A stretch of 64,000 nt of DNA from Verrucomicrobiia bacterium (lineage in GTDB: Bacteria > Verrucomicrobiota > Verrucomicrobiia > Opitutales > Cerasicoccaceae), in contig JAUIAM010000022.1 of NCBI GenBank assembly GCA_030425485.1, positions 1 through 64,000 of the forward strand, in the 5' to 3' direction. Shown piece by piece: positions 20,968 to 30,765 of the stretch. The translations under genes were made by a program, and so were the position numbers. Numbering within the stretch: position 1 is the first letter of the stretch; each line of letters begins with the position of its first letter. The notes beneath the pieces are model-generated. The model searched no databases. It was given only the letters and a program-made list of their open reading frames with translations, and was not told where the DNA came from.

Positions 20968-22365
20968 CTAGTGTCGGCGGTAAGTCAACCGAAGAGCCTG
21001 CGGTGTATCCAGGCCGATTTTGGCTGCATCCGCGGGCAGAAGGCCGGGGCACCAGAGGATGTCACCGTTACCTGACTGGACAACCGGGCGCGATCTTCGT
21101 TCCACGGGGGGGATTTTAACATCGGTAAAGCAGTCCTGGAGCTTGCGCGTGCCGGGGGATCCGAGCGGACGGTACCGGTCGCCCTCCTCCCAGTGGCGAA
21201 TCGTCAGCGGGAGCGTGATTGCCGCCATGTCCAGGTAAACACAGCGGGTATGTGAGAAGCCCCCGGCGCAGATCTTATTCCTAATGAGCGCATCAAGCTT
21301 AACTACGTCCACCATCAAGGTACGCCCGCCGGGCAGCTCCAGCTCACTCCCGGGCTCGAGCTGAGTCGTCTCCCAGCGAACGGAAGGCAGCGTCTCCTGC
21401 TGATAAAAAAAGCCACCGCGAAAGGCGATTTCGCGCTTCTCGCCCGCGCTGACCTGGACTTCGTGCCCCCGGTGCGCCTCGTGCAGGAGCTTGTCCACTG
21501 CCGCGGCACTGAGGTGCTCATCGTGATTTTGCACTAGCAGCCAGCGCTGTAGGGCACGTCGCCAGAGCGCGATGGGGAAATCCTGCAACGGGCGGCAGTC
21601 GAAGACCTCGCCCGAGTCGTAATGCAACCCGAAGCGGCTCAGCCAGACGTCGAGCGCGGTTTCGTCCTCCTCCAATAATTGTCGGGCACGCGAGAATCCG
21701 GCCAGGGCGTTACCGGGGGCGGATTCGAGGAGGTTCGGCACCACGTTTGCCCGCATGCGATTGCGGAAGTAGGCCTCGGAGCCATTGCTGGCATCCTCCC
21801 GCCACGGTACCCCGCAGTCGCGCAACGCCTGCTCAATCTCCTCCCTGCCCAGGCTCAGCAATGGGCGGTGGAGCACAAGCGACTCACCAAGGCGCTGCTG
21901 CGGGCGTGGCGCACAGAGCCCGGCCGTGCCGCTGCCCCGCGTCAGGCGCATGAGCATGGTTTCGGCGACATCGTTAGCGTGGTGGCCGAGAAAGATATGA
22001 CCCAATCCCGATTGGTGATAAAAGGCCAGGCGTTTTTCCCGCAGCCAGGCTTCAGAGGCCTTAGCGGGTGCTTCCGTCAGGGTGTCGTAAACAAACTCCA
22101 GTCCCAGCGTAGAGGCAATGTCGGCTACAAAGGCGGCGTCAGCCTCCGCGGCATCTCCACGTTGCCCGTGGTTCAAATGCAGGACACTGAGCGGTGTCCC
22201 CGTCTCGCGTGTGCGGGCGTAGACCAGTAGCAACAGGCAAAGTGAATCCGCCCCGCCGGAGCAAGCCACGCCGAGGTTTTCCACACGCGAAATCGCAGGC
22301 CAACTAATGCGGGCCTTCTCCAGAGCCTCGCTCAGCTCAAGTGATTTCGCATGCCACGGGAACAT
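20968..22365 (-). CDS. tilS: tRNA(Ile)-lysidine synthase
   Basis: 465-residue N-type ATP pyrophosphatase that makes lysidine at C34 of tRNA-Ile(CAU). The PP-loop is GVACSGGADSLCLLLLVYAR. Further conserved parts are HLNHGQRGDAAEADAAFV, HIFLGHHANDVAETMLMRL and RPLLSLGREEIEQAL. The C-terminal domain contains the RPLGSPGTRKLQDCFTD segment typical of full-length TilS. tilS next to ftsH is a widely conserved arrangement, seen for instance in Bacillus. serS lies 40 bp upstream, so serS-tilS-ftsH-ovoA may be one transcription unit. Confidence 0.94.
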   Translation of the reverse strand: MFPWHAKSLELSEALEKARISWPAISRVENLGVACSGGADSLCLLLLVYARTRETGTPLSVLHLNHGQRGDAAEADAAFVADIASTLGLEFVYDTLTEAPAKASEAWLREKRLAFYHQSGLGHIFLGHHANDVAETMLMRLTRGSGTAGLCAPRPQQRLGESLVLHRPLLSLGREEIEQALRDCGVPWREDASNGSEAYFRNRMRANVVPNLLESAPGNALAGFSRARQLLEEDETALDVWLSRFGLHYDSGEVFDCRPLQDFPIALWRRALQRWLLVQNHDEHLSAAAVDKLLHEAHRGHEVQVSAGEKREIAFRGGFFYQQETLPSVRWETTQLEPGSELELPGGRTLMVDVVKLDALIRNKICAGGFSHTRCVYLDMAAITLPLTIRHWEEGDRYRPLGSPGTRKLQDCFTDVKIPPVERRSRPVVQSGNGDILWCPGLLPADAAKIGLDTPQALRLTYRRH

Positions 22366-22404
22366 AGGGCATACGTTCCAGCAAATTCCTTGCCTGGCAA
22401 TCCC

Positions 22405-23682
22405 CTACTTAACGGGTTTGAGCTCAGTCAGGCCCGTGTAGCTGTGCAGGGCAGCGGGTAGCTTGACCGAACCGTCCTCCTGGAGGTTGTTCTCCAACAG
22501 CGCGGCGAGGACGCGTGGCACGGCCAGACCAGAGCCATTGAGCGTGTGGACCACTTCGGCTTTGCCACCACCCTGCGGGCGGTAGCGGATGCCAGCGCGC
22601 CGGGCCTGGAAGTCGGTAAAGTTCGAGCAACTGGACACCTCCAGCCAGCGCTGCTGGCCACCGGCGAAGACTTCGAGGTCGTACTGCTTGGCGTGCGGAA
22701 AGCCGATGTCGCCCGCGCACATGAGCAGCACACGGTATGGGAGCTCAAGCTTTTGCAGGAGCGTTTCGGCATTGCCGCGCAGCTTTTCCAGTTCGTCGAA
22801 GCTCTTCTCGGGGTGAACCCACTTGACCAGCTCGACCTTGTCAAACTGGTGGAGACGGTTCAGGCCACGCACGTGCTTGCCCCAGCTCCCGGCCTCACGG
22901 CGGAAACAGGGCGTATAGCCACAGCGGTAAACGGGCAGTTCCGCCTCGTCAAAGGTCTCGTCGCGGAAGAAATTCGTCACCGGAACCTCAGCCGTGGGAA
23001 TCATGTAAAAATCCTCGTTCGGCATGTGGTACATCTGCCCTTCCTTGTCGGGCAACTGACCGGTGGCGGTCGCGCTGGCGGCGTTGACCATCAGCGGCGC
23101 AAGGACTTCCTCGTAGCCCGCCAGGCGTGCTTCTTCCAGAAAGAAAGCGATCAGGCCGCGCACAGCGCGGGCCATGTCACCCACGTAAAAAGGAAAGCCT
23201 GCCCCGGTGGCCTTCACGCCGCGCTCGAAATCAATCGCCTTGGCAAACCATGGGATGTCCCAGTGCGGGATCGCGTGCTGTGAAATGGTGCCCAGGTCGC
23301 CCCACTCGGCCGCCACGACGTTGTCGTCTTCGGTGTTGCCGCTGGGTACGCTGGCATCAGGCAAGTTGGGTACGGACAGGACGAGTTCCTTCCACTTGCT
23401 ATCGACTTCCGCAGCGGAGGCTTCGAGGGCTTTGACCTCCTCGGACAGGGCCTTCATCGCGGCGAGCTTTTGCTGAAACTCGGGCGTGGACTTGTCCTTG
23501 GTCTGGCCGACTTCCTTGCTGGCAGCCTTCTGCTCGGCGCGCTTGGCTTCGGCCTGGGTGATGGCCTGACGGCGCTCGTCATCGAGGCGGAAAATCTCGT
23601 CCCACTCCACGGCGAACTTCTTGCGCGCAATGGCTTGCTTGAGGGCTTCGGGGTTTTCGCGTAGCTGCTTGATATCGATCAT
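22405..23682 (-). CDS. serS: Seryl-tRNA synthetase
   Basis: 425-residue class II synthetase. The N-terminal 110 residues form the long coiled-coil arm (KRAEQKAASKEVGQTKDKS region) that binds tRNA-Ser. The catalytic core shows motif 2 in YTPCFRREAGSWGKHVRGLN, preceded by MIPTAEVPVTNFFRDE, and motif 3 in LNGSGLAVPRVLAALLENN. EVSSCSNFTDFQARR is the serine-binding signature. Length matches E. coli SerRS (430). Housekeeping gene, first in its minus-strand group and divergent from the thioredoxin-like gene. Confidence 0.98.
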   Translation of the reverse strand: MIDIKQLRENPEALKQAIARKKFAVEWDEIFRLDDERRQAITQAEAKRAEQKAASKEVGQTKDKSTPEFQQKLAAMKALSEEVKALEASAAEVDSKWKELVLSVPNLPDASVPSGNTEDDNVVAAEWGDLGTISQHAIPHWDIPWFAKAIDFERGVKATGAGFPFYVGDMARAVRGLIAFFLEEARLAGYEEVLAPLMVNAASATATGQLPDKEGQMYHMPNEDFYMIPTAEVPVTNFFRDETFDEAELPVYRCGYTPCFRREAGSWGKHVRGLNRLHQFDKVELVKWVHPEKSFDELEKLRGNAETLLQKLELPYRVLLMCAGDIGFPHAKQYDLEVFAGGQQRWLEVSSCSNFTDFQARRAGIRYRPQGGGKAEVVHTLNGSGLAVPRVLAALLENNLQEDGSVKLPAALHSYTGLTELKPVK

Positions 23683-23813
23683 GACGTTCCAAAAAAGCGC
23701 GTAGAATAGAACAGCTCACAAGCCACTGGCAAACCCTAAGCGGACACATTGCAAAACCAGCCTGTGCGGGATTTTCATTGCAGAATTTCCCCCGGCACCC
23801 ATAGTCTGCCGCC

Positions 23814-24398
23814 ATGGTCGCTGTTAACTCCACCATGCTCGCACTGGGCACAACCGCCCCCTCGTTTCAACTCCCCGATACCAACGGGGGAATGACATCG
23901 CTGGAGGGCTTCGACGGGGCCAAGGCCTATGTGGTCATGTTTATCTGCAACCACTGCCCCTACGTGAAGATGCTCCGCCGCGAGATCGCCCACATGGCCG
24001 GAGAATACCAGGATCGCGGCGTTGTCTTTGTCGCTATTAACAGCAATGACACGGACAACTACCCCGACGACAGCATGGAGAACATGGTGCGCGAAGTCGC
24101 CGACCAGCAGTACTCTTTCCCCTACTGCCTCGATGAGACTCAGGAAGTGGCCAAGGCATACCGTGCCTCGTGCACACCGGACTTTTACGTATTCGACCAT
24201 GAACGTCGCCTGGCCTATCGCGGGCAGTTTGACGACGCCCGACCGGGCAACGGCGCCACCGTCACCGGCGCTGACCTGCGCACCGCGCTGGACGCTGTTC
24301 TCGACGGCGAGGAAATTCCCGACGATGTGCAGAAGCCTTCCGTTGGCTGTAACATCAAGTGGAAGCCCGGCAACGAGCCCGACTACTTCCGCCGCTAA
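23814..24398 (+). CDS. Thioredoxin-fold protein (AhpC/TSA-like, CNHC motif)
   Basis: 194 residues, cytoplasmic (no signal peptide). AhpC/TSA-type start: LGTTAPSFQLPDTNGGMTSL. The redox motif is FICNHCPYVKMLRREIA, a CxxC with Asn-His between the cysteines. A cis-proline loop follows as ASCTPDFYVFDHERRLAYRG. This belongs to the peroxiredoxin-like/TlpA-like group widespread in Gram-negative bacteria. The usual role is thiol-disulfide exchange or peroxide handling, with no specific substrate known. It is transcribed alone, divergent from serS and convergent with the cyclase gene. Confidence 0.85.
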   Translation: MVAVNSTMLALGTTAPSFQLPDTNGGMTSLEGFDGAKAYVVMFICNHCPYVKMLRREIAHMAGEYQDRGVVFVAINSNDTDNYPDDSMENMVREVADQQYSFPYCLDETQEVAKAYRASCTPDFYVFDHERRLAYRGQFDDARPGNGATVTGADLRTALDAVLDGEEIPDDVQKPSVGCNIKWKPGNEPDYFRR

Positions 24399-24439
24399 GG
24401 GGATTTGCTCGCAGGCGCTATCGTTGAGGCGCGATCCGC

Positions 24440-26899
24440 TTATTTGGTCTGCATGACGTAGACGCCGTCCCAGCCTTCCGGCGGGGGGAACTCCTGCATG
24501 TGCTGGCAGCGTTGGATCATAATGAGGCTCGGGTTAAGTTTGATGCCCAGTTCCTCATCCGGCTGAAAAAGCTCCAGTTTGGCCGCCTTTTCAAATTCTT
24601 CTATCGCGCCGGAGAAATCGCGCTCGAAGTACTTGCTCAGGCCACGCTCGTAGATGCGCACCGCATCGATGGCATTGGCATCGAGCTCGTCCCGAAACCC
24701 GAGCAGCTCATACATGTTGGCCGGCTTGCTGCGTCCCTTGACCTGCCACTTGTCCACGTAGCGGAAGACGAGGTCGGAGCCCGAGGCCACGGCCTCGTTG
24801 CGCGTCTGTTCTGTGACCAGCGTAAAGACACCGACGGACTTTGCCCCACTCTCACAACGGGCAGCCAGGTTGACCGTGTCCCCCATCATGGTGTAGTTAA
24901 AGCGGGTCAGCGACCCCATGTTTCCCACAATAGCCGAACCGGTATTCAGGCCGATGCGGGTACGCATCTTAGGCACGATAGAAGGCCATTTGTCGCCCTC
25001 ATCTGCCCACTTTTTACGCAGCTCAGCCTGGCGTTTCTGGATGAGTGCTGCCGCTCGGCAAGCCTTGTAGGCATGGTGCTCGATAGGGATCGGCGCATTA
25101 TACATCGCCACCATCGCATCGCCGATGTACTTGTCCAGCGTGCCGCCCTCCTCCTGCAGGATGTCCGTCATGGAGGTGAGGTACTCATTCATCAGCTCGA
25201 CCAGTTGCTTTGGTTCAAGCAGTTCGGAAAAGCTGGAAAAGCTCTGAATATCACTAAAGAAGGCCGTGATGTGCTCTTCCACGCCGCCGAGCTGAGGCTC
25301 GTTGCCCGACTCCACCATCTGGTCGACTAACTCCGGCGAAATGTAGGTCCCGAACATGCCCTTGATGCGCCCCTTCTGGCGCTCCTCGACAAAGAGCTGA
25401 TAAACCGCTCCGGCCGTGGTCGTCGTCACCGCGCACATGACTGGCGCGATCAGCGGTATAACCAGGTGATAGGTGCTGAAGGCGATGAAGACAGCAGCGA
25501 TGTAGGCCAGCAGGATGATAAAGCTGGCGGCCTTGGCCGCGGAGCTGTAGCGCCCCGTATAGGTGCCGAGGAAGGCCACGAGCAGCGTGAGCCCGATGAG
25601 GAAAAACAAACTGGAGCCCTGGGGAAGCCGCGTAATGTACAAGCCCGTCATGAGCGTCTTGTACAGGTTTCCGTGGACGCCTACTTTGGGTACGGGGTGC
25701 GAGTCAAACGGCGAAGGCGCAAGGTCTTGCAGGAGCGGGTCAGTCGGCCCGACAAGGACAACTGCATCACGGAAGTGCTCAAAGAACCTCACTGCGTCCG
25801 CCTGGAGCTCCGGGCTGCCGTTTTCGAGGTTGTTGGCGTGCTCGAAGATCAGCTTCACGCTGGTGTGCGTGTTGATGTCCGGATTCCCCCAATGCGAGAA
25901 CCAGTTCGTCTCCACGACTTGCCCATCCGTCAGGGGGACTTCGATTACGGTGTTGCCGTCATTGTCGTTGACCAGCAGCGCATCCTCCTCGATGACCACG
26001 TTTTCATCGCTAAGGCCGTGCTCCATCAGGGCGAGCTCCAGTGCCATGGTGTAAAAGGTGCGCTCCGTCTCGAAGGGCAACAGTCCCAGTTGATTGTAGT
26101 CGCGATCGAATACCGTGATGCCAGAGTCCACCTCGACCACGTAATCGGGCAATTCCTCCTTGCTCAGGTTCAGTGCGTAAGTCAGGCCATCGAGAAAGTT
26201 GATCGTTTCATAGGGGCCTTTGCTGTGGGAAAACATGGGCACCCAGCGCTGGACGTGGCCCGCGTTTTTCTCCACGTCCATGTCGATGAGGCCGAGGTTC
26301 CCCCCGCCGACACCTGGGACAAGCGGGTATGTCGGCATTTCCGGAAAGCTGGCGTCAGGTTGTACATTCGCCGCATTGCGCAGGTAGGGCAGCACCCGCG
26401 TTTTTTCATCGATGGCCTGCACGTTGCGGTCGATCTTTCGCTCCTCCATCGTGAGCGGCATGAGGCTGCCACTGTAGAATGTGCCCAGCACGATGTTGGG
26501 GTAGTTACGTATGGTCTCGGCCAACTCCTCGTCATGCGCACGCACCTGATTCCAGGGCACCATATCCGAGTGGATTTGCCTGGAAAAAACGAAGTCGAAG
26601 CCGACCGCCTTGGCGTGTCCGTAGTCGAAGAGGATCTCTGCCAGTTTGCCGTAGTAGGCGCGGGGGTACGGGCGTTCGCCCCACAGGTCGGACGTCGGGC
26701 TGTCAACGTTGGCGTAGACCAGTTTGACGTCGGGAGTTTCGAGCTCTCCGCGCACCTGAAAGCGCCAGTTCATGGCCATGTTCTCCAGCGGTTTGTGCAG
26801 GAAGTTTAACGCATCCCAGCGGATGACCAGTATCCAGAAAAGCATGACAGGCATCATCACGAGGATGAGCTTGAGCTGGCTGGCGTGCTTTTTGGCCAT
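24440..26899 (-). CDS. CHASE2-domain adenylate cyclase (class III)
   Basis: 819-residue membrane receptor cyclase making cAMP in response to an extracytoplasmic signal. An N-terminal membrane segment (10-28) is followed by a CHASE2 sensor (about 30-400; AKAVGFDFVFSRQIHSDM and VVLVGPTDPLLQDL are characteristic). Three membrane helices follow (about 425-510), then the catalytic domain (about 550-720). Metal-binding aspartates lie in TAFFSDIQSFSSFSE and DKYIGDAMVAMYNAP; YTMMGDTVNLAARCE closes the substrate pocket. The Lys of DKYIGDA favours ATP over GTP. A C-terminal tail follows a short linker. It is the last gene of a three-gene unit with 26914-27198 and 27202-29190. A cNMP-binding protein is encoded at 30.8 kb. 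Confidence 0.9.
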   Translation of the reverse strand: MAKKHASQLKLILVMMPVMLFWILVIRWDALNFLHKPLENMAMNWRFQVRGELETPDVKLVYANVDSPTSDLWGERPYPRAYYGKLAEILFDYGHAKAVGFDFVFSRQIHSDMVPWNQVRAHDEELAETIRNYPNIVLGTFYSGSLMPLTMEERKIDRNVQAIDEKTRVLPYLRNAANVQPDASFPEMPTYPLVPGVGGGNLGLIDMDVEKNAGHVQRWVPMFSHSKGPYETINFLDGLTYALNLSKEELPDYVVEVDSGITVFDRDYNQLGLLPFETERTFYTMALELALMEHGLSDENVVIEEDALLVNDNDGNTVIEVPLTDGQVVETNWFSHWGNPDINTHTSVKLIFEHANNLENGSPELQADAVRFFEHFRDAVVLVGPTDPLLQDLAPSPFDSHPVPKVGVHGNLYKTLMTGLYITRLPQGSSLFFLIGLTLLVAFLGTYTGRYSSAAKAASFIILLAYIAAVFIAFSTYHLVIPLIAPVMCAVTTTTAGAVYQLFVEERQKGRIKGMFGTYISPELVDQMVESGNEPQLGGVEEHITAFFSDIQSFSSFSELLEPKQLVELMNEYLTSMTDILQEEGGTLDKYIGDAMVAMYNAPIPIEHHAYKACRAAALIQKRQAELRKKWADEGDKWPSIVPKMRTRIGLNTGSAIVGNMGSLTRFNYTMMGDTVNLAARCESGAKSVGVFTLVTEQTRNEAVASGSDLVFRYVDKWQVKGRSKPANMYELLGFRDELDANAIDAVRIYERGLSKYFERDFSGAIEEFEKAAKLELFQPDEELGIKLNPSLIMIQRCQHMQEFPPPEGWDGVYVMQTK

Positions 26900-26913
26900 C
26901 GGTGTAAAAAAGA

Positions 26914-27198
26914 CTATTCCTCCGTAGAGGTCAATTCCTCACGGTAGTAGTACATGGTCATGCCGACGCCCTGATCGGCCGTGAAGCGCGGGTAGCGCGG
27001 CAGCGGCATGGGTGGCGGCTGGTAATACTTGGGCGCGATGACCGTGCGCTGACGGGGCTTGGCCTCGCCAGTTTCCGCAGTCTTGGCTTGGGCAGCAGGT
27101 GCGGGCTCCTGTTTGGTCGCAGGCTGCTCGTCCGCCACCAACAGCGAAGGGGTAAGGGCGAGGACGATGCAGGGAACAAAGGCTTTGAGGGCTTTCAT
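26914..27198 (-). CDS. Small secreted Pro-rich protein of unknown function
   Basis: 94 residues with a signal peptide (MKALKAFVPCIVLALTPSLLVADE). The mature part has an Ala/Pro/Glu-rich linker, then KYYQPPPMPLPRYPRFTADQ and an aromatic end (GMTMYYYREELTSTEE). No enzyme motif. It sits between the O-antigen-ligase/TPR gene (3 bp) and the adenylate cyclase (14 bp), so the three are almost certainly co-expressed. A periplasmic ligand or accessory of the CHASE2 sensor, or a small wall-associated protein, are both possible; this is inference only. Confidence 0.7.
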   Translation of the reverse strand: MKALKAFVPCIVLALTPSLLVADEQPATKQEPAPAAQAKTAETGEAKPRQRTVIAPKYYQPPPMPLPRYPRFTADQGVGMTMYYYREELTSTEE

Positions 27199-27201
27199 GG
27201 C

Positions 27202-29190
27202 TTAGCGAGGGATATCGATTTTGGTTTTGAGGGCCTGGGCCTGCTCACTGTCTGGATCAAGGCTTAGTGAACGTACGATTGCCGCTCTGGCCTCTTCATG
27301 GGTGTGCTGACTCAGGTTGAGGTAGGCCGCCAGGTAGTACCAGGCCTGGGCGTTGTTCGGTGCGATTTCCGTGGCACGGTAATAAGCTTTGCCGCAAGCA
27401 TCGAAGTCCTGCTGCAGCCAGTCCGCCGTGCCGAGAGTGATCCAGGCCTGCGGGTCATTCTCGTATAAAGCAATCGCCTTGTCGGCATACTCGGCTGCTG
27501 CTTTGCCGTGGGCCTTGTCCTGCGAGGGCGTGATGTAATGAAAATCGAGATGCGCCTGCGCCATGGCCAACCATATAGCGGGGTTGTTCTGCTGGTGCTC
27601 CAGGGCAAAATCCAAAATTGTGACCGTGTCCTCCAGGCTCTCCAGTTCGAGACCGGTGCGGTTGTTGATGGCGTCCACCTGGGCGGCCAGGCGACGCTCC
27701 CCTTCGCTCAGGTAAACCTGCGCGGCAAGTGGCCCTTGGGAGAAGACAATCAGCGCGATGCCGGCGACCCCACACGTAGCGAGCAGCAGGATGCAGCTTA
27801 ATTTGCTACGGTGCAGTGGCAGGTACTGAGCCGGCAGGCACTTTAGCCCGATTCCAAGGAAGACAGCTGCAATGTACAGCAGCGCCGGAACGTGCAGGTT
27901 GTATTCAAAAGCCGCATTGATCCCCAGCCCCAGGAAGGCCAACAGCACGCCAGCCAGAAACATGCGCTTCGTTGGGGTCATTTTCATGCGCTTGGGATGC
28001 TCCAGAAGCACATACTGTTGTTGGCTGCGCCAGGCTTTAAAGCAACTGAGCACAGCATAAGCAGCCGGAAATCCGAGTACAATCAGGCCCAGCAACCCGA
28101 AGTCGGACAGGAACTGCAAATACTCCGAGTGCACGTACTTGGGTTCGAGATTGAAGCCCTCAGGCCGGATGGATTCGAAAGTCTCCTGAAAGCTCGCCAT
28201 CCCCTGCCCCATGATCGGGTGCTGCAGGGTATTGCTCAGCGCGGCTTTCCATATTACAGGCCGCTTGTCTATCATTTTTCCCGAGAGCAAGGTGTCCACT
28301 GTTTGACCAAAATCATCCCGGGTGATGTAATTTGCACCCACGACAATGATCGCCGCCAAAACAGCCAGAAACACCCCGAGGGTCCGCAGACGCGGCTTGA
28401 TGGTCAAGACAAAGGGCGAGACGAGCAGCACTACGGTTAGGGCGAGAGAGGCGTAGAGGCTTTGCGTGAGGGTTATACCTGCGATGCACAGCCCCAGGAG
28501 TATCGCACACAGAATTCTGATAACGACAGAGAAGCGCTTGCTGAAAGCGGAGACCGCCAGTGGCCCAATCACCAGCAACATCAGGCCAGCAAAGTTCGCA
28601 GGCGTCCCCATGCTGCCGACCCCCTTCCCCGCCAGGGTCGGATCAACTTTCAGGCGGAAAGATGAAGCGTCAAGCGGGTTAATCAACTTGGGCAGCCAGT
28701 CCGGACGCCGCAGTACCTGATTGAAGGCAATCAGGGTGGTCAAACTAACCACGACACAGATGAAACCAAAAAGGAACCAGACTTGCTGCCGGGTGCGCAT
28801 GTTATTCAGCGCAATCCAAAAGAGTATAAATGCCTGCAACAGCACGATCAGCTCCATTCTTGCGGCCCAGGGCGTGGGGCTGAGCACCAGCCATTGCAAT
28901 AGCCCGTAGGCCAGAAAAGGGACAAACCACAAGGCCCTTGTCCTCAGTGCAAAGCCTTTGCGCTCCGGCGTAGCGATCGCCCACAACCCATGCAATACCA
29001 ACAGCAGAGCGACCAGCCAAGTGCTGATGAGCTGCGTTTCCGCCCGTACGCCGCCCATTTGTACAATATTCAAGGCCAGGATGCATGACAGTAGCCAGGT
29101 CACCATCCAATCGAGCACATTGCTCAGGGTGATCTCCCCAATCAGGGAGATGCTCATATGGAAGCTTCTTTTATTCTTTCTTTTAGGCAT
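27202..29190 (-). CDS. O-antigen-ligase-like polytopic membrane protein with C-terminal TPRs
   Basis: About 662 residues from the ATG at 29190 (MPKRKNKRSFHM); the ATG at 29157 (MSISLIGE) is an alternative. There are about 12 hydrophobic helices. The Wzy_C/WaaL-type periplasmic loop is recognisable in KMIDKRPVIWKAALSNTLQHPIMGQGMASFQ and HSEYLQFLSDFGLLGL. The last 150 residues hold tetratricopeptide repeats (AIALYENDPQAWITLGTADW; EIAPNNAQAWYYLAAYLNLS). Such proteins polymerise or ligate surface polysaccharides, but no glycosyltransferase cluster is nearby. It is the promoter-proximal gene of the unit ending in the adenylate cyclase, which may link envelope glycan state to cAMP. Confidence 0.82.
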   Translation of the reverse strand: MPKRKNKRSFHMSISLIGEITLSNVLDWMVTWLLSCILALNIVQMGGVRAETQLISTWLVALLLVLHGLWAIATPERKGFALRTRALWFVPFLAYGLLQWLVLSPTPWAARMELIVLLQAFILFWIALNNMRTRQQVWFLFGFICVVVSLTTLIAFNQVLRRPDWLPKLINPLDASSFRLKVDPTLAGKGVGSMGTPANFAGLMLLVIGPLAVSAFSKRFSVVIRILCAILLGLCIAGITLTQSLYASLALTVVLLVSPFVLTIKPRLRTLGVFLAVLAAIIVVGANYITRDDFGQTVDTLLSGKMIDKRPVIWKAALSNTLQHPIMGQGMASFQETFESIRPEGFNLEPKYVHSEYLQFLSDFGLLGLIVLGFPAAYAVLSCFKAWRSQQQYVLLEHPKRMKMTPTKRMFLAGVLLAFLGLGINAAFEYNLHVPALLYIAAVFLGIGLKCLPAQYLPLHRSKLSCILLLATCGVAGIALIVFSQGPLAAQVYLSEGERRLAAQVDAINNRTGLELESLEDTVTILDFALEHQQNNPAIWLAMAQAHLDFHYITPSQDKAHGKAAAEYADKAIALYENDPQAWITLGTADWLQQDFDACGKAYYRATEIAPNNAQAWYYLAAYLNLSQHTHEEARAAIVRSLSLDPDSEQAQALKTKIDIPR

Positions 29191-29345
29191 GACGCAGCGG
29201 CAGTAGCATAATCCCAAGACGGTTAAGTCTATCTTGCGTGATTTTCCAAACTAGGTCAGGTTCAAGCTTGTAAAGCAGTCTCAGTAACGGGAAATTCATC
29301 ACGCCCGCAAACCTAAAACGGAGTCCAACCCGAAGTCCCTTTGTT

Positions 29346-30755
29346 ATGACACCGAAAGAAGTTCTCGCTCTCTCCAAGGCCAAAGACGTCAAAATCGTAG
29401 ATCTGAAGTTTTGCGACATTCACGGCGCATGGCAGCATTTCTCCATCCCGTTCAGCGAGCTGCGCGAGTCGCTCTTTGAGCATGGGCTGGGCTTCGACGG
29501 CTCGTCCATCCGTGGCTGGCAGGGCGTGGCCGCCTCGGACATGCTGGTCGTCCCCGACCCAAAGACCGCCATCATCGATCCCTTTGTCGAGGTCTCCACC
29601 CTGAGCATGATCTGCGACATCGAGGACCCCATCACCAAAGAGCCCTACACCCGGTCCCCGCGCGGCGTCGCCCGCAAGGCTCAGGAGTACCTCGTCTCAA
29701 CCGGTATCGCCGACACCGCCTATTTCGGCCCAGAGGCCGAGTTCTTTATCTTTGATGACGTGCGCTACGGCACCGGTATGAACGAGATGTTCTATGCGGT
29801 TGACTCCACCGAGGGACACTGGAACACCGGCAAGGAAGAGTTCCCCAACCAGGGTTACAAGATACGCCCCCGCGAGGGCCACCTGCCCACTCCGCCACTG
29901 GACAAGCACATGGACCTGCGCAACGAGATGATGCTCACGATGCAGGAACTCGGGATCAACGTCGAAGCGCAGCACCACGAAGTCGCCACCGGCGGCCAGG
30001 CCGAGATCGATCTGCGCTACGACACCCTGCTCAAGATGGGCGACCAGATGTGCCTGTATAAGTACGTGGTCAAAAACGTCGCTTACCGCGCCGGTAAAAC
30101 CGCTACCTTTATGCCCAAGCCCATCTTTGGCGACAGCGGCTCGGGCATGCACGTCCACCAGTCGCTTTGGAAGAAGGGCAAGCCCCTTATGGCGGGCGAC
30201 GGCTACGCCAATCTTTCGCAGGAAGGCCTCTGGTACATCGGCGGGCTACTCAAGCACGCTGCGGCCTTGTGCGCATTCTGTAATCCGACCAACAATTCCT
30301 ACAAGCGACTGGTGCCCGGCTACGAAGCCCCCGTCACCCTCGCCTACTCGGCCCGCAACCGCTCGGCCATCTGCCGCATCCCCATGTACAGCAGCGACCC
30401 GAAGTCCATTCGGGTGGAATTCCGCTGCCCTGACCCCTCAGCCAACCCCTACCTCGCCTTTTCCGCGCTCATGATGGCGGGCCTCGACGGCATCGAAAAC
30501 CAGATCGACCCAGGCGAGCCCATCGACAAAAACCTCTACGAGCTCCCGCCCGAGGAAGCCGCCGGCCTGAGCTTTGTTCCGGACAGTTTACGCAATTCCC
30601 TCGAAGCCCTCGACGCTGACCGCGAATTTCTCCTTAAGGGCGATGTCTTTACCAAGGGCTTTATCGACAACTACATTAAGCTAAAAATGCACGAGTACGA
30701 CGAGGTGCGCCTGCGCCCCCATCCGCAGGAATACGTCATGTACTACGACGTCTAG
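29346..30755 (+). CDS. glnA: Glutamine synthetase type I
   Basis: 469-residue GlnA, the ammonia-assimilating enzyme. Signatures are GFDGSSIRGWQGVAASDM near the N-terminus, the GPEAEFFIFD metal site, MPKPIFGDSGSGMHVHQSLW and the ATP/glutamate site NPTNNSYKRLVPGYEAPV. Tyr398 lies in KNLYELPPEE, the adenylylation site of proteobacterial-type (GSI-beta) enzymes, so control by an adenylyltransferase is likely. Length matches E. coli GlnA exactly. The 128 bp upstream lack an obvious sigma-54 promoter or NtrC site. A strong hairpin (30766-30795) follows the stop. Confidence 0.98.
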   Translation: MTPKEVLALSKAKDVKIVDLKFCDIHGAWQHFSIPFSELRESLFEHGLGFDGSSIRGWQGVAASDMLVVPDPKTAIIDPFVEVSTLSMICDIEDPITKEPYTRSPRGVARKAQEYLVSTGIADTAYFGPEAEFFIFDDVRYGTGMNEMFYAVDSTEGHWNTGKEEFPNQGYKIRPREGHLPTPPLDKHMDLRNEMMLTMQELGINVEAQHHEVATGGQAEIDLRYDTLLKMGDQMCLYKYVVKNVAYRAGKTATFMPKPIFGDSGSGMHVHQSLWKKGKPLMAGDGYANLSQEGLWYIGGLLKHAAALCAFCNPTNNSYKRLVPGYEAPVTLAYSARNRSAICRIPMYSSDPKSIRVEFRCPDPSANPYLAFSALMMAGLDGIENQIDPGEPIDKNLYELPPEEAAGLSFVPDSLRNSLEALDADREFLLKGDVFTKGFIDNYIKLKMHEYDEVRLRPHPQEYVMYYDV

Positions 30756-30765
30756 GCGCGCGCCC

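Noticed and set aside
25466-26809. 447-codon plus-strand frame opposite the adenylate cyclase
   Set aside because: It is antisense to the CHASE2 domain, with no start context or motif; high GC creates long antisense frames.
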